A DNA stretch of 64,000 nucleotides from Pseudomonas zanjanensis. GTDB lineage: Bacteria; Pseudomonadota; Gammaproteobacteria; Pseudomonadales; Pseudomonadaceae. The stretch's first letter is position 1; every line of letters begins with the position of its first letter. The notes below the pieces were generated by a model. That model saw only the letters and a list, made by a program, of their open reading frames with translations. It did no database searches and was not told the DNA's origin. Both the position numbers and the translations under genes were made by a program. This document shows positions 44,634-53,568 of this stretch, one piece after another. Location: positions 558,001 through 622,000 of the forward strand of contig NZ_JABWRB020000003.1 of NCBI RefSeq assembly GCF_014268745.2, given 5' to 3'.

Positions 44634-45199
44634 GCCAGTTGAAAGTGCTACGTGCCGCGGATTACCCGCGCATGCCTTGGAAGAACGGTGGCGGCAGCAC
44701 CGAGGAAATCACTCGCGATGCCGGTACCGGCCTGGAGGGTTTCGGCTGGAGACTGTCGATTGCCGATATCGGTGAGTCGGGTGGTTTTTCCACCTTCGCC
44801 GGCTACGAGCGGGTCATCAGTGTCCTGCAGGGGGACGGCATGACGTTGAACGTCGACGGCCAGGCCACGCGTCCTCTGCATCCGCTGGACCCTTTTGCGT
44901 TCAGCGGCGAGAGCCATGTGCATTGCATGCTGCTGGGCGGACCGATTCGTGACTTCAACCTGATCTACGCACCGAAGCGTTACCGCGCGCGATTGCAATG
45001 GTTGGGCGGGCAGCAGCGGTTTTTCAGCGAGGCGGCAACAGTGCTGGTGTTTAGTGCCGCGCCGACGCTGAGGGTCAAGATGGATGAGGCTGTCGAGGCG
45101 CTGGGGCTTTATGACTGCCTGCAACTGAGCGGCAATACCGGGCTGCTGGAAATCACCACCCACGGCCAATGCTGCGTGATCGAGCTGACCGCCCACTAA
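44630..45199 (+). CDS. hutD: HutD family protein
   Basis: A 189-residue bicupin-like protein with the HutD start LRAADYPRMPWKNGGGSTEEI and the segment GFGWRLSIADI. HutD is conserved with hutC and thought to limit hut activity, perhaps by binding urocanate or formylglutamate. No enzymatic role is established. Cotranscribed and coupled with hutC. Confidence 0.93.
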   Translation: MSQLKVLRAADYPRMPWKNGGGSTEEITRDAGTGLEGFGWRLSIADIGESGGFSTFAGYERVISVLQGDGMTLNVDGQATRPLHPLDPFAFSGESHVHCMLLGGPIRDFNLIYAPKRYRARLQWLGGQQRFFSEAATVLVFSAAPTLRVKMDEAVEALGLYDCLQLSGNTGLLEITTHGQCCVIELTAH

Positions 45200-45215
45200 G
45201 AAGTCCTGCGACAGA

Positions 45216-45319
45216 GCTTTTGTGGCGAGGGAGCTTGCTCCCGCTGGGGCGCGCAGCGGCCCTGTTTTTTGGGTCTGCTTCGCAGCCCAGCGGGAGCAAG
45301 CTCCCTCGCCACAAAAGCT
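45216..45319. repeat. REPIN (family B)
   Basis: Arms TTTTGTGGCGAGGGAGCTTG and complement around a GC-rich centre. The sequence is distinct from family A. Confidence 0.93.
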
Positions 45320-45510
45320 CACATCATTGTTCCCTCCATGCGCACCAACTTGTTACCGAACGCCCCAGCGTGGCGCAATACCACGATTCTATGCCCTTCC
45401 GACTTCCCCCTCAGATACCCTCCTGAATAATTTCATGCAGCTCGGCAGCCCTTCAATCACAAGGCTTTCAACCCTATCCCCACTCTTTCTTGAACACCCC
45501 GCCAACAAGT

Positions 45511-45526
45511 TGGCCGCTTGATTGCA
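45511..45526 (+). promoter_or_regulatory. Sigma-54 promoter of the hutU operon
   Basis: TGGCCGCTTGATTGCA keeps GG and GC at the strict 10-base spacing and the TTGC of the -12 box. The predicted start is near 45537, giving a leader of about 110 bases. Confidence 0.65.
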
Positions 45527-45530
45527 TATG

Positions 45531-45544
45531 CTTGTACATACAAG
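45531..45544. promoter_or_regulatory. HutC operator at the hutU start site
   Basis: CTTGTACATACAAG, a near-perfect 14-base palindrome of the HutC type. It overlaps the predicted transcription start, so bound HutC would block sigma-54 initiation or escape. Confidence 0.75.
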
Positions 45545-45647
45545 TAAAGACGTATGCGTATGAGTCACCGATATTCAACGCAACGTTCGTAGAAATCGCT
45601 GCCCACTGCCCGGGCTGGTCTGGATTGATCGCTGAGGAGTTTTTGCT

Positions 45648-47336
45648 GTGACCGACGCTACCCGCAAACCCGAAAAATACCGTGACGTTGAAATTCGCGC
45701 CCCTCGCGGTAACACGCTGACCGCCAAGAGCTGGCTGACCGAAGCGCCGCTGCGCATGCTGATGAACAACCTCGACCCGGAAGTGGCGGAAAACCCCAAG
45801 GAGTTGGTGGTCTACGGTGGCATCGGCCGCGCGGCGCGCAATTGGGAGTGCTACGACAAGATCGTCGAAAGCCTCACCCACCTGAACGACGACGAAACCC
45901 TGCTGGTGCAATCCGGCAAGCCGGTGGGCGTGTTCAAGACCCACAGCAACGCCCCCCGCGTACTGATCGCCAACTCCAACCTGGTGCCGCACTGGGCCAG
46001 CTGGGAGCACTTCAACGAACTCGACGCCAAGGGCCTGGCCATGTACGGCCAGATGACCGCCGGCAGCTGGATCTACATCGGCAGCCAGGGCATCGTCCAA
46101 GGCACGTATGAAACCTTCGTCGAGGCTGGTCGCCAACATTACGATTCCAACCTCAAGGGCCGTTGGGTGCTGACCGCCGGCCTGGGCGGTATGGGCGGTG
46201 CGCAACCGTTGGCCGCGACCTTGGCCGGTGCGTGCTCGCTGAACATCGAATGCCAGCAGGTGAGCATCGATTTCCGCCTGAAAACCCGCTACGTCGACGA
46301 GCAGGCCAAAGACCTCGACGACGCCCTGGCGCGCATCGAGAAATACACCGCCGAAGGCAAGGCGATTTCCATTGCGCTGTGTGGGAACGCGGCTGAAATC
46401 CTGCCGGAAATGGTCCGTCGGGGTGTGCGCCCGGACATGGTCACCGACCAGACCAGCGCCCACGATCCCCTCAACGGCTACCTGCCGGCCGGCTGGACCT
46501 GGGACGAATACCGTGCCCGCGCCAAGACCGAGCCCGCCGCCGTGGTGAAGGCTGCCAAGCAATCGATGGCCGTCCACGTCAAAGCCATGTTGGCCTTCCA
46601 GAAAATGGGTGTGCCGACTTTCGACTACGGCAACAACATCCGCCAGATGGCCCAGGAAGAGGGCGTCGAAAATGCCTTCGACTTCCCCGGCTTCGTCCCG
46701 GCGTACATCCGTCCGCTGTTCTGCCGTGGCATCGGCCCGTTCCGCTGGGCGGCGCTGTCGGGTGACCCGCAGGACATCTACAAGACCGACGCCAAGGTCA
46801 AGGAACTGATCCCCGACGACGCCCACCTGCATAACTGGTTGGACATGGCTCGCGAGCGCATCAGCTTTCAGGGCTTGCCGGCACGTATCTGCTGGGTTGG
46901 CCTGGGCCAGCGCGCCAAGTTGGGCCTGGCGTTCAACGAGATGGTGCGCAGCGGTGAGTTGTCGGCGCCGATCGTCATCGGCCGCGACCACCTCGACTCT
47001 GGCTCCGTGGCCAGCCCGAACCGTGAAACCGAATCCATGCAGGACGGCTCCGACGCCGTTTCCGACTGGCCGCTGCTCAATGCCTTGCTCAACACCGCCA
47101 GCGGCGCGACGTGGGTATCGCTGCACCACGGTGGCGGCGTCGGTATGGGCTTCTCCCAGCATTCGGGCATGGTGATCGTCTGCGACGGCACCGACGAAGC
47201 GGCCGAGCGGATTGCCCGCGTGCTGCACAACGACCCGGGTACCGGGGTGATGCGCCATGCCGATGCCGGTTACCAGATCGCCATTGATTGCGCGAAGGAG
47301 CAGGGGCTGAACCTGCCGATGATTACTGGCAAATAA
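45648..47336 (+). CDS. hutU: HutU, urocanate hydratase (urocanase)
   Basis: Hydrates urocanate to imidazolonepropionate with a bound NAD+ that acts as electrophile. The 562-residue protein has the NAD-binding glycines GLGGMGGAQPLA near residue 177 and the signature FDYGNNIRQMAQEEG near 325. The GTG start is supported by GAGGAG eight bases upstream. First gene of the long hut operon. Confidence 0.97.
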   Translation: MTDATRKPEKYRDVEIRAPRGNTLTAKSWLTEAPLRMLMNNLDPEVAENPKELVVYGGIGRAARNWECYDKIVESLTHLNDDETLLVQSGKPVGVFKTHSNAPRVLIANSNLVPHWASWEHFNELDAKGLAMYGQMTAGSWIYIGSQGIVQGTYETFVEAGRQHYDSNLKGRWVLTAGLGGMGGAQPLAATLAGACSLNIECQQVSIDFRLKTRYVDEQAKDLDDALARIEKYTAEGKAISIALCGNAAEILPEMVRRGVRPDMVTDQTSAHDPLNGYLPAGWTWDEYRARAKTEPAAVVKAAKQSMAVHVKAMLAFQKMGVPTFDYGNNIRQMAQEEGVENAFDFPGFVPAYIRPLFCRGIGPFRWAALSGDPQDIYKTDAKVKELIPDDAHLHNWLDMARERISFQGLPARICWVGLGQRAKLGLAFNEMVRSGELSAPIVIGRDHLDSGSVASPNRETESMQDGSDAVSDWPLLNALLNTASGATWVSLHHGGGVGMGFSQHSGMVIVCDGTDEAAERIARVLHNDPGTGVMRHADAGYQIAIDCAKEQGLNLPMITGK

Positions 47337-47347
47337 CGCAGCCCCCA

Positions 47348-47437
47348 TGTGGGAGCGGGCTTGCTCGCGAAGGCGGTTTTTCATCCGAGGCATGTGTTGA
47401 ATGACACACCGCTTTCGCGAGCAAGCCCGCTCCCACA
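47348..47437. repeat. REPIN (family A) inside the hut operon
   Basis: Fills most of the 146-base gap between hutU and the permease gene. In the transcript it would fold into a strong hairpin that could protect the hutU 3' end. Confidence 0.95.
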
Positions 47438-47482
47438 AATAAAAGCATTGCCCGAACCAGAACAATCCACAGAGGTTGAACC

Positions 47483-48949
47483 ATGGCTGTCACCAGCTCA
47501 CGCGCAAGCAGCAAGCCGTTGATCGAGAAACGTTCGATCGACTACATCCCGGAAGCGGAGCGACACGGTCGGCTGTTGAGCCAGTTCACCCTCTGGATGG
47601 GGGCCAACCTGCAAATCACTGCAATCGTCACCGGTGCATTGGCGGTGGTGCTGGGCGGTGATGTGTTCTGGTCGTTGATCGGTTTGCTGATCGGCCAAGT
47701 GCTCGGCGGTGGCGTCATGGCGTTGCATGCCGCCCAGGGGCCAAAGCTGGGCCTGCCGCAGATGATCTCCAGCCGGGTGCAGTTTGGTGTGTATGGCGCG
47801 GCCATCCCGATCGTGCTGGTGTGCCTGATGTACCTGGGTTTCACCGCAACGGGCACGGTGCTTTCCGGCCAGGCGCTGGGCCAGTTGTTCGGCGTCAGCG
47901 ACAGTGTCGGCATCCTCATTTTCGCCAGTGTCATCGTGTTGGTCACGGTGCTCGGGTATCGGGTGATTCACTTCATTGGCCGTGTCGCCAGCGTGATTGG
48001 TGTGATTGCCTTTGTTTACCTGTTTGCTCGCCTGATCAGCCAGACCGACGTGGGCGCACTCCTGCAAATCCGCCATTTCAGCTGGAGCAGTTTCCTGCTG
48101 GCGGTGTCGCTCGCGGCCTCCTGGCAGATCGCCTTCGGCCCCTACGTGGCGGACTATTCGCGTTACCTGCCGAGCAAGACCTCTTCGGTGAAAACCTTTT
48201 TTGCCGCAGGTGCCGGTTCAGTCATCGGCGCACAAGTGGCGATGATCCTCGGCGTGTTTGCCGCCGCCTCGGCCAACGGGCAGTTCGCCGGTCACGAAGT
48301 GGCCTACATCGTTGGCCTGGGCGGTACCGGTGCCACGGCTGCGTTGCTGTACTTCAGCATCGCGTTCGGCAAGGTCACCATCTCCACGCTGAACTCCTAC
48401 GGCAGCTTCATGTGCATTGCGACCATCATCAGCGGGTTCCGGGGGCACCTGAACGTAACGCGTGTGCAGCGTCTGGTCTTCGTGCTGGTCATCGTCGGCG
48501 CTGCGACGCTGATCGCGCTGCTCGGCCAGCACTCGTTCCTCGGTGCGTTCAAGTCTTTCATCCTGTTCTTGCTGGCGTTCTTTACGCCTTGGAGCGCGAT
48601 CAACCTGGTGGACTACTACTGCATCACGCGCGAGCGCTATGACGTGCCGGCACTGGCCGACCCGAACGGTCGCTACGGTCGTTGGAACGCCCTCGGCATC
48701 AGCGTCTATGTCTTCGGTGTCCTGGTTCAACTGCCGTTTATCGCCACCAAGTTCTATACCGGTCCGCTGGTGGAAGAGATGGGCGGTGTGGATATTTCCT
48801 GGATCATCGGTCTGGTGGTTCCGGCGGCGCTGTATTACGTCCTCGCCAGGAAGTGGCACAGCGCAGTACCCGATCAATTGATCCTGCCGGTCGAGCAGGA
48901 CGCGGTTGACGCACAACCGAGCAGGGCGGGCCGCATCCAAGCGGTCTGA
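47483..48949 (+). CDS. NCS1 (cytosine/purine type) permease, probable urocanate transporter HutT
   Basis: A 488-residue inner-membrane permease with about 12 hydrophobic helices and the NCS1 hallmark TLWMGANLQITAIVTGALAVVLGGD in helix 1. Its position directly after hutU matches the CodB-like permease that in P. fluorescens SBW25 imports urocanate (HutTu). Substrate assignment is by position and family, not by sequence motif. GAGGTTGAACC precedes the ATG. Confidence 0.85.
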   Translation: MAVTSSRASSKPLIEKRSIDYIPEAERHGRLLSQFTLWMGANLQITAIVTGALAVVLGGDVFWSLIGLLIGQVLGGGVMALHAAQGPKLGLPQMISSRVQFGVYGAAIPIVLVCLMYLGFTATGTVLSGQALGQLFGVSDSVGILIFASVIVLVTVLGYRVIHFIGRVASVIGVIAFVYLFARLISQTDVGALLQIRHFSWSSFLLAVSLAASWQIAFGPYVADYSRYLPSKTSSVKTFFAAGAGSVIGAQVAMILGVFAAASANGQFAGHEVAYIVGLGGTGATAALLYFSIAFGKVTISTLNSYGSFMCIATIISGFRGHLNVTRVQRLVFVLVIVGAATLIALLGQHSFLGAFKSFILFLLAFFTPWSAINLVDYYCITRERYDVPALADPNGRYGRWNALGISVYVFGVLVQLPFIATKFYTGPLVEEMGGVDISWIIGLVVPAALYYVLARKWHSAVPDQLILPVEQDAVDAQPSRAGRIQAV

Positions 48950-49019
48950 TGGGACGTTGACAGGGCTGGATGCCTCTTGACTGCCGTAAGCCAATCCAAC
49001 TGATTAGGAGCGTCACATA

Positions 49020-49988
49020 ATGAAGTCGAACAAGACCCTGCTGACCACATTGCTTTCCATGGGCCTGCTGGCCAGCGCCGGCGCCACGCAAGCGGCCGGT
49101 TGGTGCGAGTCGGGTAAACCGGTGAAATTCGCCGGCCTGAACTGGGAAAGCGGCATGCTGCTGACCGACGTCCTGCAAGTGGTGCTGGAAAAAGGCTACG
49201 ACTGCAAGACCGACAGCCTGCCCGGCAACTCCATCACCATGGAAAACGCCCTGAGCAGCAACGACATCCAGGTATTTGCCGAAGAGTGGGTCGGCCGCAG
49301 TGAAGTCTGGAACAAGGCCGAGAAGGCCGGCAAGGTGGTCGGCGTCGGGGCCCCGGTGGTGGGTGCCATCGAAGGCTGGTATGTGCCGCGCTACGTGATC
49401 GAAGGCGATGCCAAGCGCAAGCTCGAAGCCAAGGCCCCGGGCCTGAAGAACATCGCCGACCTGGGCCAGTACGCCGCCGTGTTCAAGGACCAGGAAGAAC
49501 CGTCCAAGGGCCGCTTCTACAACTGCCCGGCCGGCTGGACCTGCGAGCTGGACAACAGCGAAATGCTGAAGAGCTACGGCCTGGAAAAAACCTACACCAA
49601 CTTCCGTCCAGGCACCGGCCCGGCCCTGGATGCGGCGGTGCTGTCGAGCTACAAGCGTGGCGAGCCGATCCTGTTCTACTACTGGTCGCCAACGCCGCTG
49701 ATGGGCCAGGTGGACTTGGTCAAACTCGAAGAAAAACCCGGCGTGGATAAAAGCGTGAGCATCAAGGTCGGCCTGTCCAAGACCTTCCACGACGAAGCCC
49801 CGGAATTGGTGGCGGTGCTGGAAAAGGTCAACCTGCCGATCGATATCCTGAACCAGAACCTCGGGCGCATGGCCAAAGAGCGGATCGAGTCGCCGAAACT
49901 GGCGAAGATCTTCCTGAAGGAACATCCTGAAGTCTGGCACGCCTGGGTCAGTGAAGACGCTGCCAAGAAAATCGACGCGGCTCTGTAG
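49020..49988 (+). CDS. hutX: HutX-like periplasmic binding protein (glycine betaine/proline family)
   Basis: A 322-residue binding protein of the OpuAC/ProX family with signal MKSNKTLLTTLLSMGLLASAGATQA. Two cysteine pairs (WCESG, YDCKTD; NCPAGWTC) likely form disulfides. It is followed by a cognate permease and ATPase, making a quaternary-amine-type ABC importer. In SBW25 the corresponding HutXWV takes up histidine. AGGAG precedes the ATG. Confidence 0.88.
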   Translation: MKSNKTLLTTLLSMGLLASAGATQAAGWCESGKPVKFAGLNWESGMLLTDVLQVVLEKGYDCKTDSLPGNSITMENALSSNDIQVFAEEWVGRSEVWNKAEKAGKVVGVGAPVVGAIEGWYVPRYVIEGDAKRKLEAKAPGLKNIADLGQYAAVFKDQEEPSKGRFYNCPAGWTCELDNSEMLKSYGLEKTYTNFRPGTGPALDAAVLSSYKRGEPILFYYWSPTPLMGQVDLVKLEEKPGVDKSVSIKVGLSKTFHDEAPELVAVLEKVNLPIDILNQNLGRMAKERIESPKLAKIFLKEHPEVWHAWVSEDAAKKIDAAL

Positions 49989-50059
49989 GTCGAATCTTTC
50001 CCGGCCAACCGTGGGGCTGGCCGGGACATTCACCGCATCCACCTGATCGAGAGTCTCTT

Positions 50060-50907
50060 ATGTTTCCCGAAAGCTTTACCTTCTCCATCGCCGACTGGGT
50101 CAACGGTTGGGTTGATTCCTTGGTGACCAATTATGGCGATGTGTTCCGGCACATCTCCGACACCCTGCTGTGGGCCATCGTCAACCTCGAAGGCCTGCTG
50201 CGCATGGCGCCGTGGTGGTTGATGCTGGCCATCGTCGGCGGCGTTGCCTGGCACGCCACCCGCAAGGTCGTCGCTACGGCGGTGATCGTCGGCCTGTTGT
50301 TCCTGGTGGGTGCGGTGGGCCTGTGGGACAAATTGATGCAGACCCTCGCCCTGATGCTGGTGGCGACGCTGATCTCGGTGATGATCGGCATTCCCCTGGG
50401 CATTCTCTCGGCGCGCAGCAATCGCCTGCGTTCGGTGCTGATGCCGTTGCTGGACATCATGCAGACCATGCCGAGCTTCGTGTACCTGATTCCGGTATTG
50501 ATGCTGTTCGGCCTGGGCAAGGTCCCGGCGATCTTCGCCACGGTGATCTACGCCGCGCCGCCGTTGATTCGCCTGACCGACCTGGGCATCCGCCAGGTGG
50601 ACGGCGAAGTGATGGAGGCGATCAACGCCTTCGGCGCCAACCGCTGGCAGCAGCTGTTCGGCGTGCAACTGCCCCTGGCCCTGCCGAGCATCATGGCCGG
50701 GATCAACCAGACCACCATGATGGCCCTGTCGATGGTCGTCATCGCCTCGATGATCGGCGCCCGTGGCTTGGGTGAAGACGTGTTGGTGGGCATCCAGACC
50801 CTCAACGTCGGGCGTGGCCTGGAAGCGGGCCTGGCCATTGTGATTCTCGCCGTGGTCATCGACCGCATTACCCAGGCCTATGGTCGTCCTCGGCATGAGG
50901 TGAGCAA

Positions 50908-50911
<4 letters not shown>
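50060..50911 (+). CDS. hutW: HutW-like ABC permease
   Basis: A 283-residue ProW/OpuAB-type permease with at least six membrane helices and the ATPase-contact EAA loop (MEAINAFGANRWQQLFGVQLPLALPSIMAGI, about 184-214). Forms the channel for HutX with HutV. Ends in a 4-base overlap with hutV. Confidence 0.92.
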
Positions 50912-51738
<827 letters not shown>

Positions 51739-51764
51739 GGGATTTGTGGTGGCTGGCGCGCTTT

Positions 51765-51857
51765 TGTGGCGAGGGAGCTTGCTCCCGCTCGGGCGCGTAG
51801 CGGCCGCTTCTTTTGGGCCTGCTGCGCAGTCCAGCGGGAGCAAGCTCCCTCGCCACA
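51765..51857. repeat. REPIN (family B) inside the hut operon
   Basis: Arms TGTGGCGAGGGAGCTTGCTC and complement between hutV and hutH1. Confidence 0.93.
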
Positions 51858-51913
51858 GAGGCTGTACCTTTAGCCAGATGTGCTGCTGAAAAGAATTTTC
51901 CATGAGGTTTGAG

Positions 51914-53437
51914 ATGTCCCAGGCTGAAAAAATCATCATCACCGGCGCCCCGTTGCGCTGGCAGGACGTGGTCGCCGTCGCTCGCTTCGGCGCGGTGCTA
52001 GAGCTGTCGACCCAGACCTGGGCACGGATCGACAATGCCCAGGCCATCGTCCAGCGCATCGTCGCCAGCGGCGAGCGTGCCTATGGCGTCAACACCGGCC
52101 TGGGCGCCTTGTGCAATGTCTCGCTCAAGGATGAACAACTCAGCCAACTGTCGCGCAACACCCTGCTCAGCCATGCCTGTGGCGTCGGCCCGGTGCTCTG
52201 CGACGAGCAGACCCGGGCGATTCTCTGCGCGGCCATCCACAACTACAGCCAGGGCAAGTCCGGCATCCACCGCCGCGTGGTCGAGGCGCTGCTGGCCCTG
52301 CTCAATCGCGGCATCACCCCGCAAGTGCCGTCCCAGGGTTCGGTGGGTTACCTGACCCACATGGCCCACATCGGCATTGCGTTGCTGGGCGTTGGCCAGG
52401 TCAGCTATCGCGGGCAAATCGTCCCGGCGCAACAGGCCCTGGCCGCCGAAGGTTTGCAACCGGTGCAACTGGGGGCCAAGGACGGTTTGTGCCTGGTCAA
52501 CGGCACGCCGTGCATGACCGGTCTCAGTTGCCTGGCCCTGGCCGATGCCACGCGGCTGGTGCAATGGGCCGACGTGATCGGCGCCATGAGTTTCGAGGCC
52601 CAGCGCGGCCAGATCGCCGCGTTCGACGCCGACGTCATCGCCCTCAAGCCACACCCGGGCATGCAGAAGGTCGGCGTCAACTTGCGGGCACTGCTCGACG
52701 GCAGCGAAGTCATCGCCGGTAGCCTGGGTATTCGCACCCAGGACGCCTTGAGTATCCGTTCGATTCCCCAGGTACACGGCGCGGCTCGCGACCAATTGGC
52801 CCATGCCCGACAACAGATCGAAACCGAACTCAACTCGGTGACCGATAACCCGCTGTTGCTGGGGACACCGGAGAACTTCCGGGTCATGTCCCAGGCCAAT
52901 CCCCACGGCCAATCGGTGGCGTTGGCGGCAGACCTGCTGGCGATTGCCATGGCAGAGATCGGCTCCATCGCCGAGCGCCGCCTCGACCGTCTGATCAACC
53001 CGCACGTCAGCGGGCTGCCAGCCTTCCTGGTGGCCAACCCCGGCGTGAACTCTGGAATGATGATCGTGCAATACGTCGCCGCATCGCTGTGCGCGGAAAA
53101 CAAGCAATTGGCGCAACCGGCGGTGCTGGACAATTTCGTCACCTCCGGGTTGCAGGAAGACCATTTGAGCATGGGCACCAACGCCGCCCTGAAGTTGCAT
53201 CGAGCGCTGGAAAACTGCACGCAGATCCTCGCCATCGAATACCTGCTGGCGGCCCAGGCCTTTGAATTTCTCAAGACGCAGCGCTTCGGCGCCGGGACGG
53301 ACATCGCCTGGAAGTTGCTGCGCGAGCGTGTTCCGGCCTACGACCAGGATCGCTGGCTGGCGCCGGACATCGCCAGCGCCGCCGGGCTGCTAAAAGATCC
53401 GAACGTGCTGCACAACCTACTACCCAATTTGAACTGA
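51914..53437 (+). CDS. HutH1, histidase homologue lacking the MIO cofactor triad
   Basis: A 507-residue member of the aromatic amino acid lyase family, full length and colinear with HutH2. The loop that forms the MIO cofactor reads GSVG-YLTHMAH (residues 142-151) where HutH2 has GSVG-ASG-DLAPLAH: exactly Ala-Ser-Gly is missing. Catalytic Tyr (Y281 in HutH2) is Leu279, and F330 is Pro330. Tyr57, His87, Asn196, Gln276, Arg282 and Glu415 are kept. It should not deaminate histidine by the known mechanism; it may bind ligand or pair with HutH2. ATG 51914 has GAGG six bases upstream; ATG 51902 is less likely. Confidence 0.9.
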   Translation: MSQAEKIIITGAPLRWQDVVAVARFGAVLELSTQTWARIDNAQAIVQRIVASGERAYGVNTGLGALCNVSLKDEQLSQLSRNTLLSHACGVGPVLCDEQTRAILCAAIHNYSQGKSGIHRRVVEALLALLNRGITPQVPSQGSVGYLTHMAHIGIALLGVGQVSYRGQIVPAQQALAAEGLQPVQLGAKDGLCLVNGTPCMTGLSCLALADATRLVQWADVIGAMSFEAQRGQIAAFDADVIALKPHPGMQKVGVNLRALLDGSEVIAGSLGIRTQDALSIRSIPQVHGAARDQLAHARQQIETELNSVTDNPLLLGTPENFRVMSQANPHGQSVALAADLLAIAMAEIGSIAERRLDRLINPHVSGLPAFLVANPGVNSGMMIVQYVAASLCAENKQLAQPAVLDNFVTSGLQEDHLSMGTNAALKLHRALENCTQILAIEYLLAAQAFEFLKTQRFGAGTDIAWKLLRERVPAYDQDRWLAPDIASAAGLLKDPNVLHNLLPNLN

Positions 53438-53568
53438 TCAAAAATAGCGCCAGCGTGCCAAGGCACCTATAGCCCACAAGGCATCGCCCAAAAAGCGAAG
53501 GTGACGGATAACGGAACATTCCGGAGCGACTGGCGGGTGAAAAACAAAACTCTCAAAAGGAGCAATAC

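Larger units (their letters stand above)
45200..45647. other. hutD-hutU intergenic control region
   Basis: 448 bases: a family B REPIN (45216-45319), about 190 bases with no clear feature but room for an upstream activator site (CbrB is the known hut activator), then a sigma-54 promoter, a HutC operator and the hutU leader. Confidence 0.7.

Noticed and set aside
53438..53568. A remnant of a permease gene between hutH1 and hutH2
   Set aside because: No frame in this gap resembles a membrane protein fragment.
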